Source of the DNA: Candidatus Poseidoniaceae archaeon
GTDB lineage: Archaea > Thermoplasmatota > Poseidoniia > Poseidoniales > Poseidoniaceae
Direction of reading: 5' to 3'
Assembly (NCBI GenBank): GCA_949372875.1
Contig: CASIAW010000001.1
Location: 496,001-560,000, forward strand
DNA: 64,000 nt
Both the position numbers and the translations under genes were made by a program. A model generated the notes under the pieces. It worked only from the letters and a program-made list of their open reading frames with translations. It was not told the DNA's origin and searched no databases. Shown piece by piece: positions 1 through 9,627 of the stretch; the stretch's first letter is position 1, and the number at the start of each line of letters is the position of its first letter.

Positions 1-248
1 TTGGTCATTTGATCTCTCATGCCGAGGAGTTCCTCGGATGGTTCATATTCGTAATCAACGGTCTTCTTCGTATCTGGCAATGGGAAGAATTCTTCCCCTG
101 CTTCGTTTGTAGCTACAAACTCCACATCACCTGCGTTGTTATCGACAAACCCAGCCATAGGCATTAGGGCCATCAATGCGCACAACAACAGTGCTACGCC
201 AATTCCGTTAAAGACAGTCTTTTTCTTGGTATTCTTTATTCCCAACAT
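1..248 (-). CDS. Secreted protein of unknown function, N-terminal part only
   Basis: I read this frame directly from the reverse strand. An ATG at 248 opens 82 codons that run off the left edge without a stop. The product begins MLGIKNTKKKTVFNGIGVAL, a basic stretch followed by a hydrophobic core (about residues 13-32) ending near MAGFVDNN, so it looks like a signal peptide or N-terminal anchor. The mature part is acidic (VEFVATNEAGEEFFPLPDT) and I do not recognise it. A GAGGTG ribosome binding site sits five bases upstream of the ATG, and a TATA-like element lies about 52 bases upstream. The rest of the gene is outside the window, so no function can be given. Confidence 0.75.
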   Translation of the reverse strand, partial: MLGIKNTKKKTVFNGIGVALLLCALMALMPMAGFVDNNAGDVEFVATNEAGEEFFPLPDTKKTVDYEYEPSEELLGMRDQMT

Positions 249-298
249 GTCATTCACCTCATACGGATTGTATGCAAAGCATCCCACGCTTTGTTCCC

Positions 299-306
299 CT
301 TATAGG
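299..306 (-). promoter_or_regulatory. Probable TATA box for the secreted protein at 1-248
   Basis: On the minus strand this reads CCTATAAG, an archaeal TATA-like element. With the usual spacing of about 25 bases the transcript would start near 277. That leaves a leader of roughly 29 bases containing the GAGGTG site before the ATG at 248. The assignment rests on motif and spacing only. Confidence 0.45.
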
Positions 307-575
307 AGTTGGGGTGCGAAATGTTTGATTTCCGTGATTGAATTGAACATTTGAAACGGCTTACTGAGAAGTAGAATGGCATCTAACTGGTACATACTGT
401 TTGTAAAAATTACAAAACCAGGTTGATGGAGAAAATAAATTACAAAAAAGAGAATTTCAAACCCCATCTGTAATGAAAAGAAGAAGTGTTATTCGAAGAT
501 AATGATGGAGTCGATCCAACAACAAGCTCTGGCAAGAAGCAACGTTGAGATTTGAAGAAGAGTAAGGGGCCGAGA

Positions 576-593
576 GGGCCGTCGAAACGGCCC
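576..593 (-). terminator. GC-rich hairpin downstream of the 1014-residue surface-protein gene
   Basis: GGGCCGT pairs perfectly with ACGGCCC around a four-base loop CGAA. It lies about 60 bases past the stop codon of the minus-strand gene at 651-3695. No clear U-tract follows, so a role in termination or transcript 3'-end protection is inferred from position and stability. Confidence 0.4.
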
Positions 594-606
594 CCTCAGC
601 GGCTCT

Positions 607-626
607 TCCCTTCGCTTAGGAAGGGA
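607..626 (-). terminator. Second hairpin next to the stop of the 1014-residue surface-protein gene
   Basis: TCCCTTC (607-613) pairs with GAAGGGA (620-626) around a six-base loop. It begins about 25 bases after the stop codon at 651 on the minus strand, ahead of the hairpin at 576-593. Together they form a two-hairpin 3' region. Function is inferred. Confidence 0.4.
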
Positions 627-650
627 TGATTGCTTCAGTTAGGGTGGAAC

Positions 651-3600
651 TCAGTAGTCCCAGTCCTTTCCTTCGTCGCCATCTCCTCCACGAGAGAGGA
701 TGAAAGCGCCTGCGATGAAAGCGACGACGACAATTCCACCGATGAGACCCCATGTCCAAGTTGGGACATCGGATTCAACATCATCTCCGATAACGGTTGT
801 TCCGTCACCAGTGTTGGTATTGTCTGAATCACGTTGGTAGTCGATGCTGTTCATTGAACCAGCAGCAACAGAGTTTCCAAGTGCGTCAACTGGCACTGCA
901 GCAAAGTGGTAGGTGTAGGTTCCAGCAGACCATGTCGAGATATCGATATCTGCTGTTGTTCCCGTTGCATCAACGCAAGTCGTCTCTTCAATCTGTGCAG
1001 AGGTGAAAGAACCACGGTTGTAGCAAACCTTCCAAGATGCAACGTCTCCTTGATCGCCTGAAGCGGTCCAAGAGACGGTCCAAATGTTTCCTTCAGCAGC
1101 AATTGTCAAATCAGTGGCTGCGGCACCGCCGTCAACTTCACTGTCTGCGATTACTGTTCCAGAGCCGATAGGAGAACTGCATCCTACTTCGTTACAAACC
1201 GAAACGGTAACTGTGTAATCAGTTCCGTGAACAGTGTTTGCTCCAGAATAAGAATAGGAAGTGTTTCCTGCGCCGAGTCCGACTTCAAACAATGTTGTGC
1301 AGTTTACAGTTTCACAGATTGAGATGTCGATACTGTCTCCAGTAAGCATGGTTCCATCAACGTTCCAGTTGAGGAGAATTGCACCTGCTTTACCTGCAGC
1401 AGCGTTAAATCCAGTAATACTTGCTGATGGGACTTCAGCTTGTGCTAAAGAGCCGCCCATAAGGACCATGGTTCCGCTTGAGAGAACTGGAGAGTTCGCT
1501 GGGAATGTGTAGGAGAACACACTCGTGGTTGCATCTACATCTAATGCTGCGTCGCTGATCATTGTCCAAACATTGTTGTTCACATACCAAAGCGAAGTTG
1601 CACCGAGACTCTTGTCGAATTCAATAGACATTGATTGACTCAATACATCGGTCGCAGTGTAAGTTGTAGAAGGAGTGTAGTCAATAACAGCCACTGAATC
1701 ATACAAACCAGTGTATTCCGGCAGAGATTCTCCAGTCATTGCTTCACCATCAGTTGCATCAATGCTAAATTGGGCAGTACCCCAATAAAGCAAGGAATAA
1801 CTCATGAGAAGTCCGCTATCGGTGGATGTCGAGTAACTACCATCATTCCAAATCTCGAGCATGAGTTCTTGGCTTGTGTCGCCACCGTGGGCGTCATAAA
1901 CAGTTACAGACACTGGGAAATTGGTCACATATTCATCCACAATAGGGAAAGAGCAGGTAAGTTGCATGGTCGCTCGCTCGCACCCAGGGAGTGCAGTTCC
2001 GTTGTTACGCCATTCGATTTCCAAGTTTGTTGCAGATGGGTCATCAACATCGAAAACTTGGACCGACATTGAAAGAAGGTCCGCTTGTCCAACATAGAGT
2101 TCTCCTTCATTTAACAAATCAAGAGAGGTAATCAGAGGCGCATTGTTTCGAACATTCAAAGTCATGCTTCGATCGTTGTTTGATGGCTTAGCATCTGTCA
2201 TCTTGGTATCGTTCACCAGGTTAGCACTGAAGATATACTCTCCATCCATACTAAGAGAGACCATCATACAAGCATACGCTTGCATGGATGCGCCTTGACC
2301 AACTCCGAGAGGGCCGTAAACAGAGTATGCTGGTTCGACAGCATCACAAGTTGTGACATTGTCGCCAACGACTGTTGTTCCAGCAGCATCGGTTACAGAG
2401 AAATCTACAGACCACTCATAGTTTGTATCAGATTCACTACCTCGGTGCTCAACTTCAACATGAAGGTAAGAGGTTCCAACGTTCAAATCGCCACCACTAA
2501 CATCGTTAATCATGGTCGTTCCTTGTCCGCTACCATCAGCGTTGAAGCCTTGAACAACGGACATCTGGGAGATTCGAATATCGTTAAAGATAGACGCAAA
2601 TCCTTCGATAGTGGAAGAATCCGTCGAAGGGTATGCGTCCTTGGTCGATGATTCTTCACAGAAGTTGTCGTAAGTGTTGTTCTCAGCATCAGTGTAAACG
2701 CAACTCTGCCATTGACCGTATTGAGTGTAGTCAACAAGAGATGCTCGCATTCCATACGAAGCATCGGCAGTATTTGCAGTATCTACAGTGAGGCTACCGG
2801 AGAGTGTCCATGTCGAGAGGACGTTTCGAAGTCCAGTCGTAATTGTTGATGGTTCTGTTGAGATGTTTTCATAGACATCGACAGTGGTTGAAACTCCAGC
2901 AGTCCAAATGTTAGTTGTTCCTCCATCAATAGGAGTCCCATCTGCAGATTGTGCAAGAGATACATCCCCAACAGTTTGGAGGCGAACTTGAACTTCACGA
3001 GGATCAAAAGTATCGGAACCGCTCGCATTCACAGTGAGTGTCCATGCTTTGGTGCCTGCACCGCTTTCCATTTCGTTACCAGAATCCCAAACGAGGTCGA
3101 TATCAATGTCATACCAGTCTTCAACGGAAACAAAGATTTGTTGAGCATCGTTACCGACGTCAACGTCTGGAGTTGCAGAAACAATCATTTCGATAACATA
3201 CAGGCCTTTAGCAGGAGTCCAAGTAATTGCACTACCACCAACAGACATTATGTGCTTACCGCCGCCAAGAACATCACCTGCTGCAAGAGACGTGAAGTCA
3301 CAATTTGCTGCAGATGCACACATGACATCGTTATTGGTCCATGTCAAATCTTCGCCAGTGGATGAATCTTTAGCAACCATACCTGGATTTCCATTAGCAT
3401 CGGAAAGGTATACAGTGACACTGTATGACATTTCGCTAATGGTTGCATCGCCGCTGTTTTGAATATAGGATGAGAAGGTTGTCTCATCGCCTACATTCAT
3501 GACGTTACGGCATGCTGCTCCAAATGGGCAGACTGTTTCTTTCGGGCTTGTGATAGCAACCATTTCTGCGTCAGCACCCGCACGGGCACCTGCATCTTCA

Positions 3601-3695
3601 ATTACTTCAGTTTCTTCTAACTCGGCAAAATCGAAACTTGAGAGCGCGCTCACAAGCATCAAGGTGACGAGAATCATAGGGGTTATTTTTCGCAT
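651..3695 (-). CDS. Large cell-surface protein with beta-sandwich domains and C-terminal anchor
   Basis: A 1014-residue secreted protein. It has an N-terminal signal peptide (MRKITPMILVTLMLVSALSS), a long Asp/Ser/Thr/Gly-rich exterior, and one C-terminal membrane segment (about 980-1003, GLIGGIVVVAFIAGAFILSR) followed by a short acidic tail. Early residues resemble CARDB-type sandwiches (a phrase like GDETTFSSYIQNSGDATISE). The region around 780-960 resembles fibronectin type III modules (ILLNWNVDG, WTVSWTASGDQGDVASWKVCY). Cysteines are scattered in pairs, which suggests disulfides. The start is well supported: GGAGGT lies six bases before the ATG and a TATA box lies about 50 bases upstream. 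It is a stand-alone transcription unit. No enzyme motif is visible, so an adhesive or envelope role is inferred. Confidence 0.85.
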   Translation of the reverse strand: MRKITPMILVTLMLVSALSSFDFAELEETEVIEDAGARAGADAEMVAITSPKETVCPFGAACRNVMNVGDETTFSSYIQNSGDATISEMSYSVTVYLSDANGNPGMVAKDSSTGEDLTWTNNDVMCASAANCDFTSLAAGDVLGGGKHIMSVGGSAITWTPAKGLYVIEMIVSATPDVDVGNDAQQIFVSVEDWYDIDIDLVWDSGNEMESGAGTKAWTLTVNASGSDTFDPREVQVRLQTVGDVSLAQSADGTPIDGGTTNIWTAGVSTTVDVYENISTEPSTITTGLRNVLSTWTLSGSLTVDTANTADASYGMRASLVDYTQYGQWQSCVYTDAENNTYDNFCEESSTKDAYPSTDSSTIEGFASIFNDIRISQMSVVQGFNADGSGQGTTMINDVSGGDLNVGTSYLHVEVEHRGSESDTNYEWSVDFSVTDAAGTTVVGDNVTTCDAVEPAYSVYGPLGVGQGASMQAYACMMVSLSMDGEYIFSANLVNDTKMTDAKPSNNDRSMTLNVRNNAPLITSLDLLNEGELYVGQADLLSMSVQVFDVDDPSATNLEIEWRNNGTALPGCERATMQLTCSFPIVDEYVTNFPVSVTVYDAHGGDTSQELMLEIWNDGSYSTSTDSGLLMSYSLLYWGTAQFSIDATDGEAMTGESLPEYTGLYDSVAVIDYTPSTTYTATDVLSQSMSIEFDKSLGATSLWYVNNNVWTMISDAALDVDATTSVFSYTFPANSPVLSSGTMVLMGGSLAQAEVPSASITGFNAAAGKAGAILLNWNVDGTMLTGDSIDISICETVNCTTLFEVGLGAGNTSYSYSGANTVHGTDYTVTVSVCNEVGCSSPIGSGTVIADSEVDGGAAATDLTIAAEGNIWTVSWTASGDQGDVASWKVCYNRGSFTSAQIEETTCVDATGTTADIDISTWSAGTYTYHFAAVPVDALGNSVAAGSMNSIDYQRDSDNTNTGDGTTVIGDDVESDVPTWTWGLIGGIVVVAFIAGAFILSRGGDGDEGKDWDY

Positions 3696-3741
3696 ATCTA
3701 TACCTCCGATGGTTCGGTAATCCCTCCCACGAAAAGCGTCG

Positions 3742-3749
3742 TATTTATA
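3742..3749 (-). promoter_or_regulatory. TATA box for the 1014-residue surface protein
   Basis: The minus strand reads TATAAATA, a textbook archaeal TATA box, about 50 bases before the ATG at 3695. The predicted transcript start near 3720 leaves a leader of about 25 bases carrying GGAGGT. The remaining bases up to 3942 show nothing else I can support. Confidence 0.65.
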
Positions 3750-3942
3750 CTATAGGAGTGCAAAAAATGAACTTTCTTATAAGATTCCGCGACGCCCATA
3801 GAAAATTATGGCTCGCAGCCATCCGTTTAATCAAGTGAATAGAGTAACTTGTTTGTAAAAGGAGTGTACTTCGTGATTGAATCATTGAAAAATTCTGTAA
3901 GAAAGGCAAAAAGGTGGTGTTTTGACAAAAGTTAACAACAAT

Positions 3943-6900
3943 TCATGCCTCTCTCAAAGCAGCAGATGCTGGAATTCGTGAAGCTCTCCGAATTGGGATA
4001 AAGGTTGAGAGTAAAACAAGAGCCCAACCCCCTACAAATACCAATAAAATAGACTCGGTCGGAAGACTGAAACTCGCCCCTTGATCTTTCCAAAAAGCAA
4101 TGTAAAGGGCCCTATGGAATCCAATCGCAACCAAAATACCGTTACACATACCAAGTACACTCACCCAAGACACCTCAATGAAAAAGGACAATATGACCAT
4201 ATTCTTTCGATACCCAAGTGCCCGCAAAATCCCAATCGATTTCGTTCGTTCAGATACCGAGCGCACCGTTACGACTCCTATTCCTGCGATACCAACGATG
4301 AGGCCTAGAGCCAGATATCCTTCGAAAATACCGAGTAGAGCAAGTACCAATGTCTGCAACAACATGACTTCATCAGAAATTATCGAGACTTGAACACCCT
4401 CCGCATTCAGCAAAGGCGTGAGTTCAGATTCCAACTCTGCACTCGCAAGACGCACATCTTTACTCTTCCCAGTTGGAGAGAAATCACTTACCATCTCATC
4501 TTCAAAAGAATCCGAAGGTTGAGCGTCATCAGAGACACTTACATACATTCGTGTGAGGCGCCCATCGAACTGATCGATAACCAATTCATCATTCATCCAA
4601 ACGCCGGCAGAAAACAAGTAAGATGATTGTTCGAGGAATCCTGCAACTTGAACTGAACGTGTGTTTCCAGGATTTGAAATATCAATTAGCGAAATCGATT
4701 CTCCAATTGAAAAACTTAACATTGAAATACCACTTCCATCAGTAATTGTTTCAAGTCCAAATGAGGCATCAAGAAGTACTAAATCATCCCGTGAAGAGAC
4801 AAGATTCCAAACTTCGATTTCGTCCTCACCCAATGAAGAGTCCCAGGTGTAAAGGGGTAAACCTCCATGCTCTGCAAAAGCGTCATCAAAACCACGAACG
4901 ACGTAAGGCATTCGCTCTCCATCTGCGTCCTCAAGGAAGACTTCGCCGCGATGAACTCTCGCCACAGAATCAATGTTGAATTCAAGTTGAGAAGAAAGGT
5001 TCCAGTCCGATATATTTTCAGATAATTCAATCGGACTTGAGCGTGATCCCGTCAGCAACAATTCATATTCACCTTCAGCATCTTCAACAAACGAACTTGT
5101 ATAATTGTCAAATTGCTCAGCATATCCTCCCAAAACAATTACCGAGAACACGGTAATTGAGAACATACCCATCACCACTGCGGTTCGAACGGGTGTCGCA
5201 AGTGGATAAGCGAGAGAGACTGGAAGGACCGGACCCCATCTACGTGTGAGTATCTTCGATTTGCCTAACCTCTTCACAAGCAGAGGGGCAGCACTCGTGA
5301 GTATGAGTACCCCTGCAAAAACTTCAACCAACCCAAGCACAATGAACGAGAGTTCATCCGCTTCCATGCTTTGACGAACAGGGTCAAGTGACGAGAGGCC
5401 TACGGTCCAAAGCAGTAAGGTTGCTCCAAGGACCGCTAAGGTATTTCGGCTTGCATTCCTCCATAAACGCTGCCAAAAACCACTTTTAGAACGTAAGAAA
5501 ATAGGCAGTTCCCAGGTAAAGAAGGGTACAATCACCAACAGGGCCAATACGCCAGTGACCATCCACAAGAAATAGGCAACACCCGAATCAAAACCGAGTA
5601 CGAACAGTATCAGAAGGGAAAGTGAACTTCCACCTAAGGCCAGTATTTGCAGAAGAAGGAGGAACCAAGGTATGCCTTCTGAACGTGGTAGACGGCCACC
5701 TTTCAGAGCGAGTAAAATGTTCAACTTTGAGGTCCAAAGAGCTGACAACCATAGCGTGAAGATAGCGAGGAGGAATCCCCAGACGGCACCAGAAAACATC
5801 GAGGTCCATTCCCAAGCAAAAGTAAATTGATTGGAGCCAACAGATGAAAACATATTATCGAAGCCGATGCTGATAACCCAAGCGAGAATTAATCCAACAA
5901 AAGCGCCTAAAGCGCTTGCAAGAGCCGACAAAAGTATCCCTTCTTGGACAGCAAGTGCACGAGCATCCGATTGGGTAACGCCCAATGCACGCATGGTTCC
6001 AAGTTCAGAACGTCTTGCTTCTGCTAACATCATAACAATGGTCAAGACAAGCAAGATTCCCGCTGCAATAGTAAATGTTCCAAAAACCAAAAACATAGCA
6101 GCAAGAACCCCCGATGACTCTTCAGCGATGGCTGCAGCCTCTACCTTTACAGCTCGAATGGTTAAATCGGCATCAGAAGCGTTTGATTGTAGATCAAGCC
6201 AAGAGAGAAGCGGAGAAGACACTGTACTATTCCATTCACCAGTAAGTGATATGATAACCATCGAACGTTCATCATCTCCCGCAGATGCAAGTATCTCTCC
6301 ATCCTTGAGAGATACAAGTCCAAGTATGACCGCATCCAATTCAGCAAGGCTTTCCATCCCTTCGAGATTGGCATACGAGCCATTAAACGATAACCGGTAA
6401 GCAGTATTATCCCCGAATGCGTAGGGAATGAGACCTTTTACCCAAACTTCACTGTCGTTAGCAGACAGGTTCAACTCGTTCAGACGTTGACTGAAGAGAA
6501 CCTCGCCTTGTTCGACAGTAGCAGGGGATTGCTCACCACCAAAAGCAAGGAACAACTGCGGCAATACCCCAAGCCCTCCCGCTGCAGAAACGATAGGAAT
6601 TCGCAGTGATTCAACCTTGCCAGTGGATGAATCCCACCGTATTAGTCCGTCTGCAAAAGTGCACCAGTGGTGGTCTAAGTGCGACAATGTGACCGATGCA
6701 ACGCCGTCACAGGAAGTATGGAGTGGGACAAGTGCGGATGTATTTTCATTAACTGGCCATTCCGCAGAAGAGTTCAAAGGAGAAAAAGCGATTTCTGTCA
6801 ACGAGGAAAAGAAACGACTGGAGGAAAGAAGACTCTCTATTTCGAGATACAAGCCATTTTGATAGATTAATTGGCTCGAAAGTATGGTAGATGGGAGGCT

Positions 6901-8556
6901 TAGTGAAAGATTTTGTACAGTGTGTTGTTGAAGATTAAGAGAAAACGAATGGAGCTTATACATGGTTTCAGTTTGCTCAAGCGCCCACCAACCGCTTTCA
7001 TCATGTGTTACAGATACCATTTCTCCTTCGCTTTCGAAAGAAGCCCACTGATCTTGGTCAAGCTCTCTTTCAAAACCTACAATGAGGCCTTCATCCGTTG
7101 AAATTAATCCGTATTCGCCAGAGGCATCCAATGTGAAATCATGCGCAATTTGACCTTCATCGACCCTCCAGACCCATGCATCACTGCTACCATCGATTTG
7201 GAACCCTGCACCACTTGGAGAAAAGTGCCACAGTCCACGAAGACCTGAATGTAGTCGAGAGATTTCCGAATCGGCAAGTGTCAATATTTGCTCGTCCTGT
7301 TCTGTCAATTCAATCATTGGAACTTGTAGGATTTCCATCATGCTCGAGTCAGGAGACAGTTCGGAGAGATTACCCCGTATGCCACGCACCAACTCTCCTG
7401 AAAGGCGGCTGAGACCCTTACTTGAAGTCAAAGTCATCGACTTTGTATCCTCATCAACGTCAACACTTAGCCCTACATCAGAAGCTAAGATGAATTCATC
7501 GAGTAAGAGTTCCATATCTTCAAGAATTGGCTCAATTTGACCAGCGTGATCATAGCGATTGTCCACTGCATAATACAGTGAATTTAGATTCCCGGTGAGT
7601 TTTTGAAGCGATTGGGCAGTTGCAAGATCTGTGAAAATTGCAGGTGCCTGTGTTCCTGCAGATGCTCCTTGCCCCTCATTTTCAACTATTTTGAGAACTT
7701 TGGCAGATGATTCCATACGGACTCGAGAATTTTCTTGAGTTACATACCAGCCAAGTTCAAACTCGTCAGCGACCGAAAGTCCCAATTCTTCCGCTAAGAC
7801 TTCGTTTACAGCGACATAGGTTTGCTCGGAGAATCGATTTGCCTCATGCAATGTAGCGTAGCGTATACCGGTAGAGGAAGCCCCAAGAGTTGGCCATAAC
7901 CCCTTTGCGTCAATTGTACTGTTCATCGCCATCCAAGTAACTCCAGTGCGTGATGAATCATTGGTCGCAACACTCGCAGAAGTCACTATCCCCTGTTGTT
8001 GGCCGAGAATTTGACCTGACAACTCCGAGTGAAGTTGAATCCCATCCCACATAGAATTGGCGAGTTCTTCGGAAAGAACGACTCGCTCACCAACAGAAAG
8101 GTCAAACCCGGAAATAGTGATGTCAGTCTCACCCCACGCCCCCTCGACTTCGTAGCGAACAGTTGCATCCAAAGAATCGCCAACCACCATCGATGACGTG
8201 ATGATTGCTGAGGCAATAATCAATCCGACCATGAGCAAAGCCGATTGGCGTCGCCTTCGTAGAATGTTTTGAGTGGCTAAGCGCCATACAACAAGACGTT
8301 GAGGGACAAGGATTGGCTGGAGAAGAACATGGCTAATGATACCAAAGGCCAAAGACCCAGCCCACAGAGTTAACCCGCCTACTGACAGCCATTGAAGAAA
8401 TACGTAGGCAAGTATTGCATCAGCTACCGGGCCAAGAGTCAGCAAGGTTATTTTTCCAAATCCGAGTTGTTTCCAACGACCAACACCCAATGTAGAGATA
8501 AAACTCAACAGGGCAACCACTGCTGAGAGAATGGTGAGTTGCAGCAGCAGCGTCAC
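3943..8556 (-). CDS. Giant ABC transporter permease, FtsX/MacB type
   Basis: This 1537-residue membrane protein is the permease partner of the ATPase directly upstream. Three membrane segments (about 1-90) precede a MacB-like start (RLATQNILRRRRQSALLMVG, about 105-125). A very long outer region follows (about 125-815), then FtsX membrane segments near 822. A central membrane block follows, a second outer region (about 1145-1400) and a final FtsX block near 1410-1537. Both FtsX blocks carry the cytoplasmic coupling motif (RSELGTMRALG and ERTKSIGILRALGY). Family members move lipids, lipoproteins or peptides by mechanotransmission. The start is GTG, overlapping the ATPase stop as GTGA, with GAGGAG just upstream. 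The first outer domain is about three times the usual MacB size. The substrate cannot be told from sequence. Confidence 0.9.
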   Translation of the reverse strand: MTLLLQLTILSAVVALLSFISTLGVGRWKQLGFGKITLLTLGPVADAILAYVFLQWLSVGGLTLWAGSLAFGIISHVLLQPILVPQRLVVWRLATQNILRRRRQSALLMVGLIIASAIITSSMVVGDSLDATVRYEVEGAWGETDITISGFDLSVGERVVLSEELANSMWDGIQLHSELSGQILGQQQGIVTSASVATNDSSRTGVTWMAMNSTIDAKGLWPTLGASSTGIRYATLHEANRFSEQTYVAVNEVLAEELGLSVADEFELGWYVTQENSRVRMESSAKVLKIVENEGQGASAGTQAPAIFTDLATAQSLQKLTGNLNSLYYAVDNRYDHAGQIEPILEDMELLLDEFILASDVGLSVDVDEDTKSMTLTSSKGLSRLSGELVRGIRGNLSELSPDSSMMEILQVPMIELTEQDEQILTLADSEISRLHSGLRGLWHFSPSGAGFQIDGSSDAWVWRVDEGQIAHDFTLDASGEYGLISTDEGLIVGFERELDQDQWASFESEGEMVSVTHDESGWWALEQTETMYKLHSFSLNLQQHTVQNLSLSLPSTILSSQLIYQNGLYLEIESLLSSSRFFSSLTEIAFSPLNSSAEWPVNENTSALVPLHTSCDGVASVTLSHLDHHWCTFADGLIRWDSSTGKVESLRIPIVSAAGGLGVLPQLFLAFGGEQSPATVEQGEVLFSQRLNELNLSANDSEVWVKGLIPYAFGDNTAYRLSFNGSYANLEGMESLAELDAVILGLVSLKDGEILASAGDDERSMVIISLTGEWNSTVSSPLLSWLDLQSNASDADLTIRAVKVEAAAIAEESSGVLAAMFLVFGTFTIAAGILLVLTIVMMLAEARRSELGTMRALGVTQSDARALAVQEGILLSALASALGAFVGLILAWVISIGFDNMFSSVGSNQFTFAWEWTSMFSGAVWGFLLAIFTLWLSALWTSKLNILLALKGGRLPRSEGIPWFLLLLQILALGGSSLSLLILFVLGFDSGVAYFLWMVTGVLALLVIVPFFTWELPIFLRSKSGFWQRLWRNASRNTLAVLGATLLLWTVGLSSLDPVRQSMEADELSFIVLGLVEVFAGVLILTSAAPLLVKRLGKSKILTRRWGPVLPVSLAYPLATPVRTAVVMGMFSITVFSVIVLGGYAEQFDNYTSSFVEDAEGEYELLLTGSRSSPIELSENISDWNLSSQLEFNIDSVARVHRGEVFLEDADGERMPYVVRGFDDAFAEHGGLPLYTWDSSLGEDEIEVWNLVSSRDDLVLLDASFGLETITDGSGISMLSFSIGESISLIDISNPGNTRSVQVAGFLEQSSYLFSAGVWMNDELVIDQFDGRLTRMYVSVSDDAQPSDSFEDEMVSDFSPTGKSKDVRLASAELESELTPLLNAEGVQVSIISDEVMLLQTLVLALLGIFEGYLALGLIVGIAGIGVVTVRSVSERTKSIGILRALGYRKNMVILSFFIEVSWVSVLGMCNGILVAIGFHRALYIAFWKDQGASFSLPTESILLVFVGGWALVLLSTFIPIRRASRIPASAALREA

Positions 8557-9239
8557 TCCTCCTCAGCGTTCCTTTGGTCTTCTATTATGACACCGTCTGA
8601 CATACGTAGGGTACGTGAGCAATGTTGAGCAATAATCGGGTCGTGAGTGACAATGAGAAATGTGGTGTTACGCTCTTTGTTTAATTCCAGAAGAAGTTGA
8701 AGAACTTCCGCAGAAGTGGTTGAATCAAGATTGCCAGTTGGCTCATCACAGAGAATAACGGCAGGGTTGTGAACCAACGCACGAGCTACAGCAACACGTT
8801 GTTGTTGCCCACCTGATAATTCAGCAGGCCGGTGTTCAGCCCGGTCTTCTAATCCAACAGATTTGAGGGCTGCAAGTGCACCTTTGCGTGAATCAGATGC
8901 AGAATTACCGAGCAAGAGGAGAGGCAATTCTACATTTTCAACAGCCGAAAGTACGGGTAGAAGATTGAAATCTTGAAAAATAAATCCTAAATTCTCTGCA
9001 CGCATACGTGTACGCGCATCATCTGAGATACCGAAAAGCGGTTGGTTTTTGACGGTGACTTCACCCGAATTCGGCTCATCAATACCCGAGAGTATGTTCA
9101 ACAGTGTTGTTTTGCCACAGCCTGACGGCCCCATTATAGCGACCATTTCTCCAACTTGAATTTCCACATTGACTCCTTTAACTGCTTGAATTGAGGATTC
9201 GCCCGAGGGATAGATTTTCCACAAGCGGCTTGCTTTCAT
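8553..9239 (-). CDS. ABC transporter ATP-binding protein, LolD/MacB type
   Basis: This is the ATPase that drives the FtsX-type permease encoded next. The Walker A (GPSGCGKTT), signature (LSGGQQQRVAVARAL), Walker B (VILCDEPTGNLD) and switch histidine (LIVTHD) are all intact. The sequence ILSGIDEPNSGEV is typical of the MacB/LolD group. I place the start at the ATG at 9239 (MKASRLWKIYPSGE, about 228 residues). It has GGGAG five bases upstream and matches usual ABC N-termini; an in-frame ATG at 9251 would add four residues. The stop overlaps the permease start by four bases, so the two are translationally coupled. The pair forms a complete exporter of the mechanotransmission class with unknown cargo. 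Confidence 0.95.
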   Translation of the reverse strand: MKASRLWKIYPSGESSIQAVKGVNVEIQVGEMVAIMGPSGCGKTTLLNILSGIDEPNSGEVTVKNQPLFGISDDARTRMRAENLGFIFQDFNLLPVLSAVENVELPLLLLGNSASDSRKGALAALKSVGLEDRAEHRPAELSGGQQQRVAVARALVHNPAVILCDEPTGNLDSTTSAEVLQLLLELNKERNTTFLIVTHDPIIAQHCSRTLRMSDGVIIEDQRNAEEE

Positions 9240-9320
9240 GACTGCTCCCATACAATGAGGACAAGCGAGTGCGTTGATAAACTACCGCTTCAAAGCATCA
9301 CTATGAACGAAGGAAAGGAG

Positions 9321-9554
9321 ATGAGCATCACACTTCTTGCATTCGGGCCACTCGCTGAAACAATGGGTTGGAAACGTCAGGAAATCTCAATTCCACAGCC
9401 AAATGATGTTGAGGGGGTTCTGCATCTCCTTGGTCTTGCAGAATGGAAAGAACGAGGACTTGTCACTGCAATAAATGGTTCACAATGTGAGATGAGCAAC
9501 CCATTGAGTCATGGTGATGAATTGGCATTACTGCCCCCCGTATCTGGTGGATAA
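9321..9554 (+). CDS. MoaD/ThiS-family ubiquitin-like sulfur carrier
   Basis: A small beta-grasp protein ending in the diagnostic Gly-Gly (ALLPPVSGG). The E1-like activation enzyme adenylates this end before thiocarboxylation or conjugation. The core fits MoaD: an opening strand (MSITLLAFGPLAE), a central TAINGSQCEM segment and a GDELALLPPVSGG end. Archaeal members serve molybdopterin synthesis, tRNA thiolation or SAMP-type protein modification, and the sequence alone does not separate these. I chose the ATG at 9321 (77 residues), preceded by AGGAAAGGAG. Upstream ATGs at 9303 and 9255 are possible, but 9255 leaves almost no room for a promoter beside the divergent ABC gene. No E1 or MoaE gene is in the window. 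Confidence 0.8.
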   Translation: MSITLLAFGPLAETMGWKRQEISIPQPNDVEGVLHLLGLAEWKERGLVTAINGSQCEMSNPLSHGDELALLPPVSGG

Positions 9555-9627
9555 AGAGCCAAATGACAGACACTTGAGCCGAAGACTTCAACACTAAACC
9601 CCTACTCCACAGGTTTGAGGAAGATAC

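Larger units (their letters stand above)
249..650. other. Intergenic stretch between two minus-strand surface-protein genes
   Basis: About 400 bases without a convincing gene. The left part holds the promoter and leader of the secreted protein at 1-248. The middle (about 360-560) is A-rich and I see no coding frame or repeat in it. The right end (570-630) holds two strong hairpins that lie just after the stop of the gene at 651-3695. Confidence 0.6.

Noticed and set aside
3873..3935. Small plus-strand frame of 20 codons beginning GTG after GGAG
   Set aside because: It is too short and lacks any other support. It lies in the gap downstream of the permease gene and upstream of a promoter, so chance is the simplest reading.
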